Source of the DNA: Rahnella inusitata_A
GTDB lineage: Bacteria > Pseudomonadota > Gammaproteobacteria > Enterobacterales > Enterobacteriaceae
Reading direction: 5' to 3'
Assembly: GCF_965118895.1 (NCBI RefSeq)
Contig: NZ_CBCPJJ010000008.1
Coordinates: forward strand, 248,001 to 312,000
DNA: 64,000 nucleotides
Below the pieces are notes generated by a model. It made no database searches, was not told the DNA's origin, and worked only from the letters and a program-made list of their open reading frames with translations. The position numbers and the translations under genes were made by a program. The stretch's first letter is position 1; each line of letters opens with the position of its first letter. This document shows positions 44,861-53,326 of the stretch, piece after piece.

Positions 44861-45739
44861 ATGCGGACATCTCTGCCTCTCAACGCGCTGCGTGCTTTTG
44901 AAGCCTCAGCCAGACATCTCAACTTTACCCGTGCTGCGCTTGAGCTGAGTGTCACGCAGGCAGCGGTCAGCCAGCAAGTGCGTTTACTGGAAGAACAGCT
45001 GGGCACTGCGCTATTTAAACGATTGCCGCGCGGACTGGAGCTGACCGACGAAGCGTTGGTGCTGTTGCCGGTTCTGACCGAGGCCTTCAGCCAGATCCAG
45101 ACCGTACTTAAGCGTTTTGAGGGCGGGTATTTCCACGAAGTACTGACCATTGCGGTGGTCGGCACCTTTGCAGTCGGCTGGTTGTTGCCAAGGCTGAAGG
45201 CGTTTCGCGAACAACATCCCTTTATCGAACTGAAAATTCTCACCAATAATAACGTGGTCAATCTGGCTTCTGAAGGCCTGGATTTCGCCATCCGTTTTGG
45301 CACGGGCACCTGGGCGGCGACCGATAACCGGCTGCTTTTCGACGCACCGCACACCGTTTTATGCTCTGCAGAAATCGCCCGCCGTTTGACGAATCCCGAA
45401 TCTCTGACCAAAGAAATACTATTGCGTTCATACCGTCCTGATGAATGGGATAAATGGATGACGGCTGCCGGGCTGACACCGTGGCGGGCGACGGGCGCGG
45501 TGTTTGATTCCTCGCGTCTGATGGTGGAAGCCGCCATGCAGGCTGAAGGCGTGGCGCTGGTGCCGGTATCGATGTTTTCCCGCGAGCTGGAGAGTGGAAA
45601 TCTGGTACGGCCTTTTGCGACTGAAATCACGCTCGGCAGTTACTGGCTGACGCGGCTCAAATCTAAACGCATGTCATCCGCGATGCAGGTCTTCGACGAC
45701 TGGATTAGCAGGGAGTTGCTGGTGGTATCAGAGCGATAG
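44861..45739 (+). CDS. ampR: AmpR, LysR-type beta-lactamase regulator
   Basis: AmpR senses cell-wall recycling muropeptides: UDP-MurNAc-pentapeptide keeps it a repressor, anhydro-muropeptides turn it into an activator. The 292-residue protein opens MRTSLPLNALRAFEASARHL, the AmpR helix-turn-helix start, with TQAAVSQQV as recognition helix and a periplasmic-binding-like effector domain from about 90. It is the partner of the adjacent class A gene. Convergent with ssuA. Confidence 0.93.
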   Translation: MRTSLPLNALRAFEASARHLNFTRAALELSVTQAAVSQQVRLLEEQLGTALFKRLPRGLELTDEALVLLPVLTEAFSQIQTVLKRFEGGYFHEVLTIAVVGTFAVGWLLPRLKAFREQHPFIELKILTNNNVVNLASEGLDFAIRFGTGTWAATDNRLLFDAPHTVLCSAEIARRLTNPESLTKEILLRSYRPDEWDKWMTAAGLTPWRATGAVFDSSRLMVEAAMQAEGVALVPVSMFSRELESGNLVRPFATEITLGSYWLTRLKSKRMSSAMQVFDDWISRELLVVSER

Positions 45740-45754
45740 TGTCGAAAGGGAAAA

Positions 45755-45775
45755 GCACCGGCGGAGAACCGGTGC
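45755..45775. terminator. Hairpin between ampR and ssuA
   Basis: GCACCGG / CCGGTGC with a seven-base loop lies in the 48-base gap between convergent genes; there is no strong T run. Confidence 0.5.
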
Positions 45776-45787
45776 CGAAAAGCAGGA

Positions 45788-46726
45788 TTATTTCAGCAGG
45801 AAAGAGTGATCAAACGTGCCGGTCACGTTGAGTGCAACGGGCAATAATCCCTGAGCGTGATAGAAATCCGCCGTTTGCTGTTGCTGTGTTTCGGTCGCTG
45901 AATCGATTGCCTGCCAGTAAGATTTGCGCCGTTCAAATGACAGCTTTGCCGCATCGAGCGGGAAGCCGATAATCTTCGCCAGCTTGCCGCTGTAGGCATC
46001 CAGATTTTTATACGCCCAAACCTGCGCGTCGCTCAGACGCTGGAGATAGTCGGCAATCGCCTCACGTTTGCTCTGATCTTTCAGCGCCGTATCCGTTGCC
46101 GCGAGGAAGCTGTTGCCCGACCACAGGCCGCGTCCGTTAACCAGAACCCGCAGATGATCCTGCGTTTCTGCAAACGCGGTGTAAGGTTCCCACGTCGCCC
46201 AGACGTCCACGGAACCTTGCGTCAGCGCCAGTTTGGCATCGCTCGGCGGCAGAAAGCGGAAGGTGACATCTTTGGCACTCAGCCCGGCAGATGCCAGCGC
46301 TTTCAGTGCCACGAAATGCCCGATAGATCCACGGTTGGTGGCGATACTTTTGCCTTTCAGATCGCCCGCCGTTTTAATCGGACTGTCGGGCCTGACCAGC
46401 AACGCGGTGCCATAGGCGTCCGATTTATCCACCGCGATAGCTTTCAGCTGCGCGCCGGCAGCCTCGGCAAACAACAGCGGGGCATCTCCGATAATCCCGA
46501 TATCCACCGCCTGCGCGTTCAGCGCTTCTGCCAGCGGGGCAGCGGCGGGGAATTCCGACCATTCAATTTTGTACGGCAAATCATCCAGTTTGCCCGCCGC
46601 TTCCAGCTGTGCGCGCATATTCCCTTTTTGATCCGCCACGCGCAGTGTCACAGATCCGGCAAATGCCGCAGATATACTGCCGATCAGTGACACAGCCAGC
46701 AGAAGATTTTTCACATTCAATCGCAT
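45788..46726 (-). CDS. ssuA: Aliphatic sulfonate ABC substrate-binding protein
   Basis: This periplasmic protein captures alkanesulfonates for uptake as a sulfur source. The 312-residue product has a signal peptide (1-23, ending AFA-G) and the NMT1/SsuA fold, with GIIGDAPLLFAEAAG and VDVWATWEPYTAFAE as typical ligand regions. It follows the monooxygenase gene by nine bases on the same strand, so they are co-transcribed. No SsuB or SsuC partner is nearby in the window. Exact ligand is inferred. Confidence 0.82.
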   Translation of the reverse strand: MRLNVKNLLLAVSLIGSISAAFAGSVTLRVADQKGNMRAQLEAAGKLDDLPYKIEWSEFPAAAPLAEALNAQAVDIGIIGDAPLLFAEAAGAQLKAIAVDKSDAYGTALLVRPDSPIKTAGDLKGKSIATNRGSIGHFVALKALASAGLSAKDVTFRFLPPSDAKLALTQGSVDVWATWEPYTAFAETQDHLRVLVNGRGLWSGNSFLAATDTALKDQSKREAIADYLQRLSDAQVWAYKNLDAYSGKLAKIIGFPLDAAKLSFERRKSYWQAIDSATETQQQQTADFYHAQGLLPVALNVTGTFDHSFLLK

Positions 46727-46735
46727 TGCAATTCC

Positions 46736-47833
46736 TCAGACCAGACTGGCGCGGGCAGGTTGATGACTGGCCTGACGGGCAGCGATTTTCTGCTTCGTCA
46801 GCGGGATCAGGTGCTTGCCGTAGTCGACAGCATCATTAAGCGGATCAAAGCCACGGATCAGGAACGTAGTAATGCCCAGATCGTAATATTTGAGTAGCGC
46901 GTCGGAGACCTGTTCAGGTGTCCCCACCAGCGCCGTCGAGTTAGACCCGCCGCCGATCAGCCCCGCGATGCCGGTCCACAGGCAACTGTCGAGCCGGTCA
47001 CCTTTTGCCACCGCATCCAGCAAACGCTGCGCCCCGACGCTTTGGGGTTTGGCCGCCAGCACCTGACCATTTTTCTCCTGCTGTGCTTTGGCTTTTGCCA
47101 GGATCTCCTCGGCCTTCGCCCACGCTTCTTCCTCAGTGTTGCCAAGAACAGGGCGGAACGAAATGCTGAAGTTTATCTCCCGCTGGTGCGCTGCCGCCGA
47201 GGCTTTCACTGCGGCGACCGTTTCCGCGGCGCTTGCCAGCGGTTCGCCCCACAGCGCAAAGACATCAGCATGTTTACCGGCCACGCGGATGGCCTCTTCA
47301 GAGGAGCCACCAAAGAATACCGGCAAACGTTGCTGATGGGGTTTGATGGCGGAGAAGGCATTCTCTGCCTGATAGAATTTGCCCTGATGATTGAAACCTT
47401 TTTCTGAATACCAGCTTTTTTTCAGGACATCGATATATTCATCAGTACGCTGATAGCGGCCAGACTTAGGTTCGAAATCACCGTCACGGCGCTGTTCTGC
47501 ATCGCTGCCACCGCTGATGATATGCACCGCGACGCGGCCATCCAGCAGGTGATCGAGCGTTGCAAGCTTGCGTGCCGCCAGCGTGGGAGCAACAAACCCG
47601 GGGCGGTGCGCCAGCAGGAAGTGAATACGGGAAGTGTGTGCCCCTGCATGGGCAGTCACCAGAAAAGCGTCCGGCTGGTCAGAGGCGTAGGCCACCAGAA
47701 TGCGGTCAAAACCCGCGTCTTCGTGGGCTTTGGCGAAGTCGGCGATGTATTGCTTATCAAAAACCGGACCGGTCGGCGGGATGATTTCAGACGCCAGCCG
47801 GTGGCCGATCATCCCAATAAATTGCACGCTCAT
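46736..47833 (-). CDS. SsuD-like LLM-class FMNH2-dependent monooxygenase
   Basis: A luciferase-like flavin monooxygenase that probably releases sulfite from an organosulfonate (or oxidises a related sulfur compound). The 365-residue TIM-barrel protein has LAHRPGFVAPTLAARKLATLD, typical of the SsuD/NtaA group, and GGSSEEAIRVAGKHAD. It is shorter and clearly more distant than E. coli SsuD (381 residues), so dimethylsulfone or another sulfonate is possible. It pairs with the SsuA-like gene; flavin reductase (SsuE) is not adjacent. Confidence 0.78.
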   Translation of the reverse strand: MSVQFIGMIGHRLASEIIPPTGPVFDKQYIADFAKAHEDAGFDRILVAYASDQPDAFLVTAHAGAHTSRIHFLLAHRPGFVAPTLAARKLATLDHLLDGRVAVHIISGGSDAEQRRDGDFEPKSGRYQRTDEYIDVLKKSWYSEKGFNHQGKFYQAENAFSAIKPHQQRLPVFFGGSSEEAIRVAGKHADVFALWGEPLASAAETVAAVKASAAAHQREINFSISFRPVLGNTEEEAWAKAEEILAKAKAQQEKNGQVLAAKPQSVGAQRLLDAVAKGDRLDSCLWTGIAGLIGGGSNSTALVGTPEQVSDALLKYYDLGITTFLIRGFDPLNDAVDYGKHLIPLTKQKIAARQASHQPARASLV

Positions 47834-47989
47834 GAGCTGTCTCTCCTCGGGTCAGAGGCCAGCGGAGGGGGGGCTGCGCTGGCAGGAGTTATCACCATAA
47901 ACGGCTTATTACTATGTTAGAAATTCATTATATTGATAAGATAATATTAAAAATGCGCATTAAAGAGTCCTGTCCTGACGTTTGCTGTT

Positions 47990-48008
47990 CTCAACGATTA
48001 TCATTATC
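47990..48008. promoter_or_regulatory. Fur box upstream of binding-protein gene
   Basis: On the reverse strand GATAATGATAATCGTTGAG matches the Fur consensus in 15 of 19 positions. It lies 34 bp upstream of the start codon at 48042, so iron should repress this gene. Confidence 0.7.
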
Positions 48009-48041
48009 ATCCCCACATTAAAAATCCTTCCCCGAGGTACT

Positions 48042-49157
48042 ATGCCTAAGTTCATTCCTTCGTTGTTGATCTCCTGCCTGCTGCTCGCTGGTGCGGTGCA
48101 GGCCAAAACGGTCACCGATATTTCTCAACGCACGGTTGAAGTCCCCGATAATCCACAGCGCATCGTCGTCGGCGAAAGCCGGATGTTATATACGCTGGCG
48201 CTGGTTCAGGACGGAAACCCTGCGCAGCATGTGGTGGGATGGCCGGGGGATATGGCGTCGCTGGATGCGCAGAGCTGGGCGATGTATCTGAAAGCCTTTC
48301 CTGACATCGGTAAGATCCCGTTGCTTGGGCAGAATAACTACACCCAGATGAACGTCGAGAAGGTTATTGCGCTGAAGCCAGATCTGGTGATTTTGCCCGT
48401 TTACGCCAAAAAGCAGGACGATCACGATGTGATGCAGGAAGCCCTGACCAAAGCGGGGATCCCGGTGATCTACGTTGATCTGCGTGTCGATCAACTGCAT
48501 AACACGATCCCCAGCGTGAAGCTGTTAGGCGATGTCCTCAACCATCCCGAAAAAGCGGCGCGTTTTATCGCCTTTTATCAGCAGCATATGAGTCGCGTAC
48601 AACAACGTATTGCTGCCTATCAGGGAAAGAAGCCTACAGTGATGTTGCAGTTGCATCTGGGGCGGCGTGAAGCCTGTTGTACCACGGTTTCTCACGGTAA
48701 TCTGGCGGATCTGCTGGCGTATGCGGGTGGCGATAACATTGCTAAAGGCGCGTTTAAAAGCGTGTATGGCGATTTAAACCCGGAAGCGGTGATCGTCGCA
48801 AATCCGGATGTGTATATCACTACCGGTATGGCGGGGCCTGAAGGCAAGCGAGTGTCGAATCTGATGCTGGGCCCGCAGGTCACACAGGAAGAAGCCGCGC
48901 AGAGTTTCCGTCAGGTGATGGATCAGCAACCGGTGCTTTCCACGCTGAAAGCCGTGCGGGAAGGGCGTGCGTACAGCGTCTGGCATAACTTCTACCTCAG
49001 CCCGTACCATCTGGTGGATGTAGAAGTGTTTGCTAAAGCGATGTATCCGCAACTGTTCAAGGATGTCGATCCGCAACAAACCATGAAAGATCTTTATCAA
49101 CAGTTTCTGCCGGTGCCGTTCAGCGGGACTTACTGGAGTACGTTACCTGCTAAGTAA
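48042..49157 (+). CDS. Iron-siderophore ABC substrate-binding protein
   Basis: A periplasmic binding protein (Peripla_BP_2 fold) for a ferric-siderophore or heme. The 371-residue precursor has a signal peptide (1-20, AVQA-K) and a two-lobe pattern with ALKPDLVILP and NPDVYITTG. Start at 48042 has GAGG; the 47982 extension overlaps the Fur box. The Fur box and the neighbouring TonB receptor, which ends convergent to it, suggest a joint iron-uptake function. No ABC permease or ATPase is in the window. Confidence 0.82.
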   Translation: MPKFIPSLLISCLLLAGAVQAKTVTDISQRTVEVPDNPQRIVVGESRMLYTLALVQDGNPAQHVVGWPGDMASLDAQSWAMYLKAFPDIGKIPLLGQNNYTQMNVEKVIALKPDLVILPVYAKKQDDHDVMQEALTKAGIPVIYVDLRVDQLHNTIPSVKLLGDVLNHPEKAARFIAFYQQHMSRVQQRIAAYQGKKPTVMLQLHLGRREACCTTVSHGNLADLLAYAGGDNIAKGAFKSVYGDLNPEAVIVANPDVYITTGMAGPEGKRVSNLMLGPQVTQEEAAQSFRQVMDQQPVLSTLKAVREGRAYSVWHNFYLSPYHLVDVEVFAKAMYPQLFKDVDPQQTMKDLYQQFLPVPFSGTYWSTLPAK

Positions 49158-49267
49158 CAGGTGAGGAAAAATGTAAAACGAATAACGTAAACCGTAAAAC
49201 CAAAACCGGCACATCTCTGTGCCGGCTCTGATCAACTTATCAATCTTAAACGTCCGTTTCTTGCTTG

Positions 49268-51400
49268 TTAGAAATCCACCGCTGCCGAGAGCACCACATT
49301 GCGCGGTTCGCCTTCAATCACGCGTAAATTTCCGGCACTTGAGGAGTAATACTCTTTATCGAACAAGTTATTTACGTTGAGCTTAATCTGGGTATGTTTG
49401 CCCAGCAGTTGGTTATCCCAGGCGATAAATGCATCGGCTACGGTGTAATCCGGCAGCGTGAAGCTGTTTTCCGGGTCACCCGCACGGGTACCGACATAAC
49501 GCGCACCGCCGCCTACGCGGAAATCTCCCGGCACGACTGACCAGCGCATCGTGTGGCTGAGATAAAGGCTGCCCATGTTGGTTGGCGCATTCACCAGACG
49601 ATTACCAACGTTGGCAGAATTCACGTCATCTTCGGTGATTTCCGTTTTGTCGTAACTGTAGTTGGCGGTCAGATCCCAGTCTTTGGCTATTTCTCCATTA
49701 AGTTCCAGCTCCGCGCCGGTCGAGCGTGCTTTCGGAATATTGCGGGTTACGCCGTTAATGAAGACGGACATGTCTTCTTCATCAATGCGATACACCGCCA
49801 GCGTGGCATCCAGACGCGGTGAAATCTGCCATTTGGTACCCACTTCATAGGTGGTGCCGCTTTCCGGGGAGGCCACGTTGCCGTTGTCATCCACATCGGT
49901 GGAAGGCGTAAAGGATTTACTGTAGTTGGCGTAGAACGAGAGGTCGTCCGTGAGTTTGTAAACCACGCCCACCTGCGGCAGGAATTTGTCATCGGTATCA
50001 TCCAGACTTTGGGTGGGATTCAAAAAACCGGATGTCTGCTTCTGGTTGTAATGCTGGTAACGCCCCCCGACTACGCCGATCCATTTATCGGTCAGATGAA
50101 TACTGTCTTTCAGGTAGATGGATTTGTTATACAGCGTATTACGCAAATTGCTGTTGCTGTCGGAATAAGTGCTGCTGTTGGTAATGGGTTCAACGCCGTA
50201 GACCGGATCGTACATGTTAAACGTACTGAAGGTTTTGCCACGATACGAGTACTGCTTATAGGTTTCGTTTTTCTCGTAATCGACGCCAATCAGCAGGTCA
50301 TTCATCATTCCGAAGATTTCCTGATTACCGATCCAGTCCCATGACGTATAGCTGGTCTGATGGTTGAATCCGCGATTAGCATCCGCACGGCGGGTCACGG
50401 CGCCGGTTTCGGTATTTACTGCGGTGGCGCGGACTTCATTGCTGTCATAACGGCGCTGCTGCCAGGCGTAGGTCAGACGGGTTTTCCAGTCTTCATTCAG
50501 CTGATATTCCCACGTGGTATTAAGGCGCTTGGTTTTTCCCCAGGCGTGGTTAGCCAGTTCGTCAAGACGACGGTTATAGGGGATATCCAGTGGTTTGCCG
50601 TTGGAGAACACCGTCCCGCGATCGTAGGGAATGTCGTATTTGTATTCCTGATAACTGATGTTGAAACTGGCTTTTTCACCGAACCAGCTCAGCGACGGCG
50701 CGAGCAGGGTATGGGAATCGCTGCCAAAGTTGCGCCAGTAATCTTCATACTGGCGCTCGGCTATCATACGAAATGCGAAACCATTGCCCAGAGGACCGGT
50801 AACGTCGAGAGTTCCCGCTCCGCCCCCAAATCCGCCGGTACGGCCACTGACGCGGGTATTCCACTCATACTGCGGTTTTTTGGTGATCATGTTGATCACG
50901 CCGCCGGGGTTTTGGATCCCATACAGCAGTGACGCCGATCCTTTGAGCACTTCGATATGATCAATCGTCGAATCAAACCCCAGCCCCTGATTGCTGCGCA
51001 CGCCATCAATCAGAATTGACCCGTCACTGTTCGCCCCAAACCCGCGCTTCACGAAACCATCTTCCGTTCCGCCCAGCGTATTTCCCTGTGTGACGCCGCT
51101 GACAAACTTCATCGCGTCATCCAGAGACGTCACATCGTAATCCTGAATCATCGACTGCGTGACCACGCTGACTGACTGCGGCGTTTCATTCAGCGGCGTA
51201 TCGCTTTTGCTGGCCGTCGAGCTCTGCGTTGCGCTGTAATCGGTGGTATCCAGCGCATTGGCTTGCGCATTCACGGTAATAGAATCTTCAGAAGGCTGCG
51301 TCGCCGCGAGGAGAGGCGAGCAGTGGAGAATAGCTACAGCAACGACGGATTTCTTAAATCCACTGAGGAGAGTCCCGCGCGGGACATGAGTGAAAGACAT
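49268..51400 (-). CDS. TonB-dependent siderophore receptor
   Basis: An outer-membrane gated channel for an iron-siderophore. The 710-residue protein (start at 51400, chosen over 51442) has a signal peptide (about 1-34), a TonB-box-like DSITVNA, a plug domain (about 60-180 with GFVKRGFG and YGIQNPGGVINMITKKP) and a beta barrel ending in Phe. Sequence type is FoxA/FhuA/ferrichrome-ferrioxamine like; the siderophore is not decided. A weak Fur-like site (51440-51460) lies upstream. Confidence 0.9.
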   Translation of the reverse strand: MSFTHVPRGTLLSGFKKSVVAVAILHCSPLLAATQPSEDSITVNAQANALDTTDYSATQSSTASKSDTPLNETPQSVSVVTQSMIQDYDVTSLDDAMKFVSGVTQGNTLGGTEDGFVKRGFGANSDGSILIDGVRSNQGLGFDSTIDHIEVLKGSASLLYGIQNPGGVINMITKKPQYEWNTRVSGRTGGFGGGAGTLDVTGPLGNGFAFRMIAERQYEDYWRNFGSDSHTLLAPSLSWFGEKASFNISYQEYKYDIPYDRGTVFSNGKPLDIPYNRRLDELANHAWGKTKRLNTTWEYQLNEDWKTRLTYAWQQRRYDSNEVRATAVNTETGAVTRRADANRGFNHQTSYTSWDWIGNQEIFGMMNDLLIGVDYEKNETYKQYSYRGKTFSTFNMYDPVYGVEPITNSSTYSDSNSNLRNTLYNKSIYLKDSIHLTDKWIGVVGGRYQHYNQKQTSGFLNPTQSLDDTDDKFLPQVGVVYKLTDDLSFYANYSKSFTPSTDVDDNGNVASPESGTTYEVGTKWQISPRLDATLAVYRIDEEDMSVFINGVTRNIPKARSTGAELELNGEIAKDWDLTANYSYDKTEITEDDVNSANVGNRLVNAPTNMGSLYLSHTMRWSVVPGDFRVGGGARYVGTRAGDPENSFTLPDYTVADAFIAWDNQLLGKHTQIKLNVNNLFDKEYYSSSAGNLRVIEGEPRNVVLSAAVDF

Positions 51401-51525
51401 GTGAGTGATTCCCTGAAATAAAATACAACCAAGTAAATACAAATGATAACGGTTTGCATTCTAATTGGGGGATTTACGAAAGGAAACAAAAAAGGCTGAT
51501 GACAATAATTACAATTATGGGTGGC

Positions 51526-51534
51526 GGGGGGGGG
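51526..51534. repeat. G9 homopolymer
   Basis: Nine consecutive G bases within the intergenic region upstream of the TonB receptor gene, a likely slippage and sequencing-error site. Confidence 0.85.
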
Positions 51535-51548
51535 TTAACTGGCATCGT

Positions 51549-51620
51549 CCTCCCCCTTCGTAGGGGGAGGAGCAAAGCAAACGAGAAACCGAAACTTTCT
51601 CGGTCAGCGGTGAAAAGCCG
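51549..51620. repeat. Dispersed repeat copy 2 with hairpin
   Basis: A perfect hairpin CCTCCCCC / GGGGGAGG (51549-51570) is followed by GAGAAACCGAAA, TTCTCGGTCAG and AAAAGCCGC blocks (51583-51620). The order is the same as in the cbl-rnb region, where a G/C-rich hairpin also precedes these blocks. Confidence 0.65.
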
Positions 51621-51644
51621 CAGATTGCGCGGCATCCGCATATC

Positions 51645-52016
51645 TCACTCTACCGTCGAATACTTAACATAATGATTCGAGCAGTTAAAATGCGCCACAT
51701 ACCCCAGTGTTCCATTCGGGCCTTTGGCAGTGAACGGAATGTGGTAAGTGCCTTTATCTTCTTTCGCATCATCACTGATGAAGCTCAACACCGGGACCGA
51801 CGTGCCCATATTGTCTTTGTCGTTGCCCCAGTTCGGGATACGGTTTTCCATATAGTCACGGGTGACGGTGTCGATCGCATTGCTCTTGCTTATCTGTGCG
51901 CAAGCGCCTTCGGTTGAACGCTGCATCCACCAGGGGTATATGTAGACCGAGCCCAGCATCACGACCATCATCAGGAAAATGAATGAAATAATTCCGATCA
52001 AAACGACTTTACTCAT
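51645..52016 (-). CDS. Hypothetical single-pass membrane protein
   Basis: The 123-residue protein has one N-terminal membrane segment (about residues 4-28, IGIISFIFLMMVVMLGSVYI), then a soluble, probably periplasmic part with four charged and aromatic strands ending YVAHFNCSNHYVKYSTVE. Cysteines at two places could form a disulfide. I do not recognise the family. Start at 52016 has AGGAG. It stands alone. Confidence 0.7.
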   Translation of the reverse strand: MSKVVLIGIISFIFLMMVVMLGSVYIYPWWMQRSTEGACAQISKSNAIDTVTRDYMENRIPNWGNDKDNMGTSVPVLSFISDDAKEDKGTYHIPFTAKGPNGTLGYVAHFNCSNHYVKYSTVE

Positions 52017-52233
52017 AGTACTTGCTGCTCCTGAAAATCTTCGCCAAATCATAGCCTGCGCAGAATATTCAATGTTATTTAACGATTAGAAAGCGCGTAT
52101 GTTACGCCAGTTGGTCAGCAGAGGTTAAGTACTATCAGCCGTTCTGTTGCATTCGGTTACAGAAGCCAGTCCCGTGGGAAACTCTGCGGTGTTAGCCTTT
52201 TATCACAATCATTATTTGCACAAGGAGTCACAC

Positions 52234-53129
52234 ATGAGTGAGCAATCCACACTTCAACAACCGGTCGTCGCCGTACTGGGCCTCGGCGCGATGGGGCATG
52301 CCTTTGCCGCAAACCTGATTAAAAAAGGGTTTACCACCCGCGTCTGGAACCGTACGACCTCCCGCGGAGATGATCTGGTCACCGCGGGGGCGACGCGTGG
52401 CACGACGCCGCGGGAAACCGTTGAAGGTGCAGATGTAGTGATCACTATGCTATCCGATGGCAAAACGTCGCTGGAGGTCTATCAGGGGGATAATGGTTTG
52501 CTGGCGGGGCTGAAACACGGCGGCATCATCGCGCAGATGGGGACGCTGGGTGTGGAAGCAACCGACAGCCTGATCGCCCTGATCGAAACGCAGCGTCCGG
52601 ACGTGGTGTTCATCGATGCGCCAGTGTCCGGCACGAAAGCTCCGGCTGAGCAGGCGCAGATTGTGGTGCTGGCCAGCGGCGATCGGGAAGCGGGTGCTGC
52701 CGTGGAACCGGTATTTGCGGCGATATCCAAAGCGACTAAATGGCTGGGTGAGGCGGGGCGCGCTTCAAAAATGAAACTGGTGGTAAATGCCTGGTTGATT
52801 GCCATGATGGAAGGGATTGCCGAAACCACGCAGCTGGCTGAAGAACTCGGTTTCACCACAGATGACCTGTGGAACGTGCTGGAGGGCGGACCGCTGGCGG
52901 CACCTTATATTAAAGGCAAAATGGAGATGTTCAAAGCGACGATTATACACCGCAGATGCAGCTGACGTGGGCGCTGAAGGACATCAATCTGGCGCTGGAA
53001 GCGGGTAGTAAACTGGATCTGCCGGTGATGAAACGCATCAGCGAAACCTGGCAGGGCGCTGTGAGTGCCGGCTATGGCGAGAAGGATCTGGCTGTGGTGT
53101 ATCGTTATCTGGGCGATAAACAATCTTAA
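52234..53129 (+). pseudogene. Frameshifted NAD(P)-dependent beta-hydroxyacid dehydrogenase
   Basis: The family (3-hydroxyisobutyrate/tartronate semialdehyde reductase type) reduces a semialdehyde with NAD(P)H. The first 235 or so codons read AVLGLGAMGHAFAANLI (Rossmann), the substrate motif DAPVSGTKAPAE and the catalytic-lysine region KMKLVVNAWL. Near 52938 one base is missing: in the intended frame GDYTPQMQLTWALKDINLAL follows, but the actual frame stops at 52965. The downstream frame runs in full to TAA at 53129. Either a recent single-base deletion or a sequencing error. AAGGAG precedes the start. Confidence 0.85.
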
Positions 53130-53147
53130 TAAACCCAGAGCCTCTGG

Positions 53148-53186
53148 TGAATGTGATGACTGACGAATGACAGATCATCACATTCA
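53148..53186. repeat. 12-bp inverted repeat
   Basis: TGAATGTGATGA pairs with TCATCACATTCA across 15 bases. It lies just downstream of the frameshifted gene and could be its terminator, although no T run follows. Confidence 0.55.
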
Positions 53187-53326
53187 TTACTCATCACCTG
53201 TCATTCATCACCCCTCATTCATAACTTCGCAGTATAAATCAGAGCATCTGGCTATTGGTTATCCGTTCGGAGGCTGTGATAGCGTCGGGATAGGAACACC
53301 TTTTTTCATTCAAAGCGGAGTGAGTG

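Noticed and set aside
51440..51460. Fur-like site upstream of the TonB receptor gene
   Set aside because: Only about 11 of 19 consensus positions match; noted in the gene entry but not listed as a feature.
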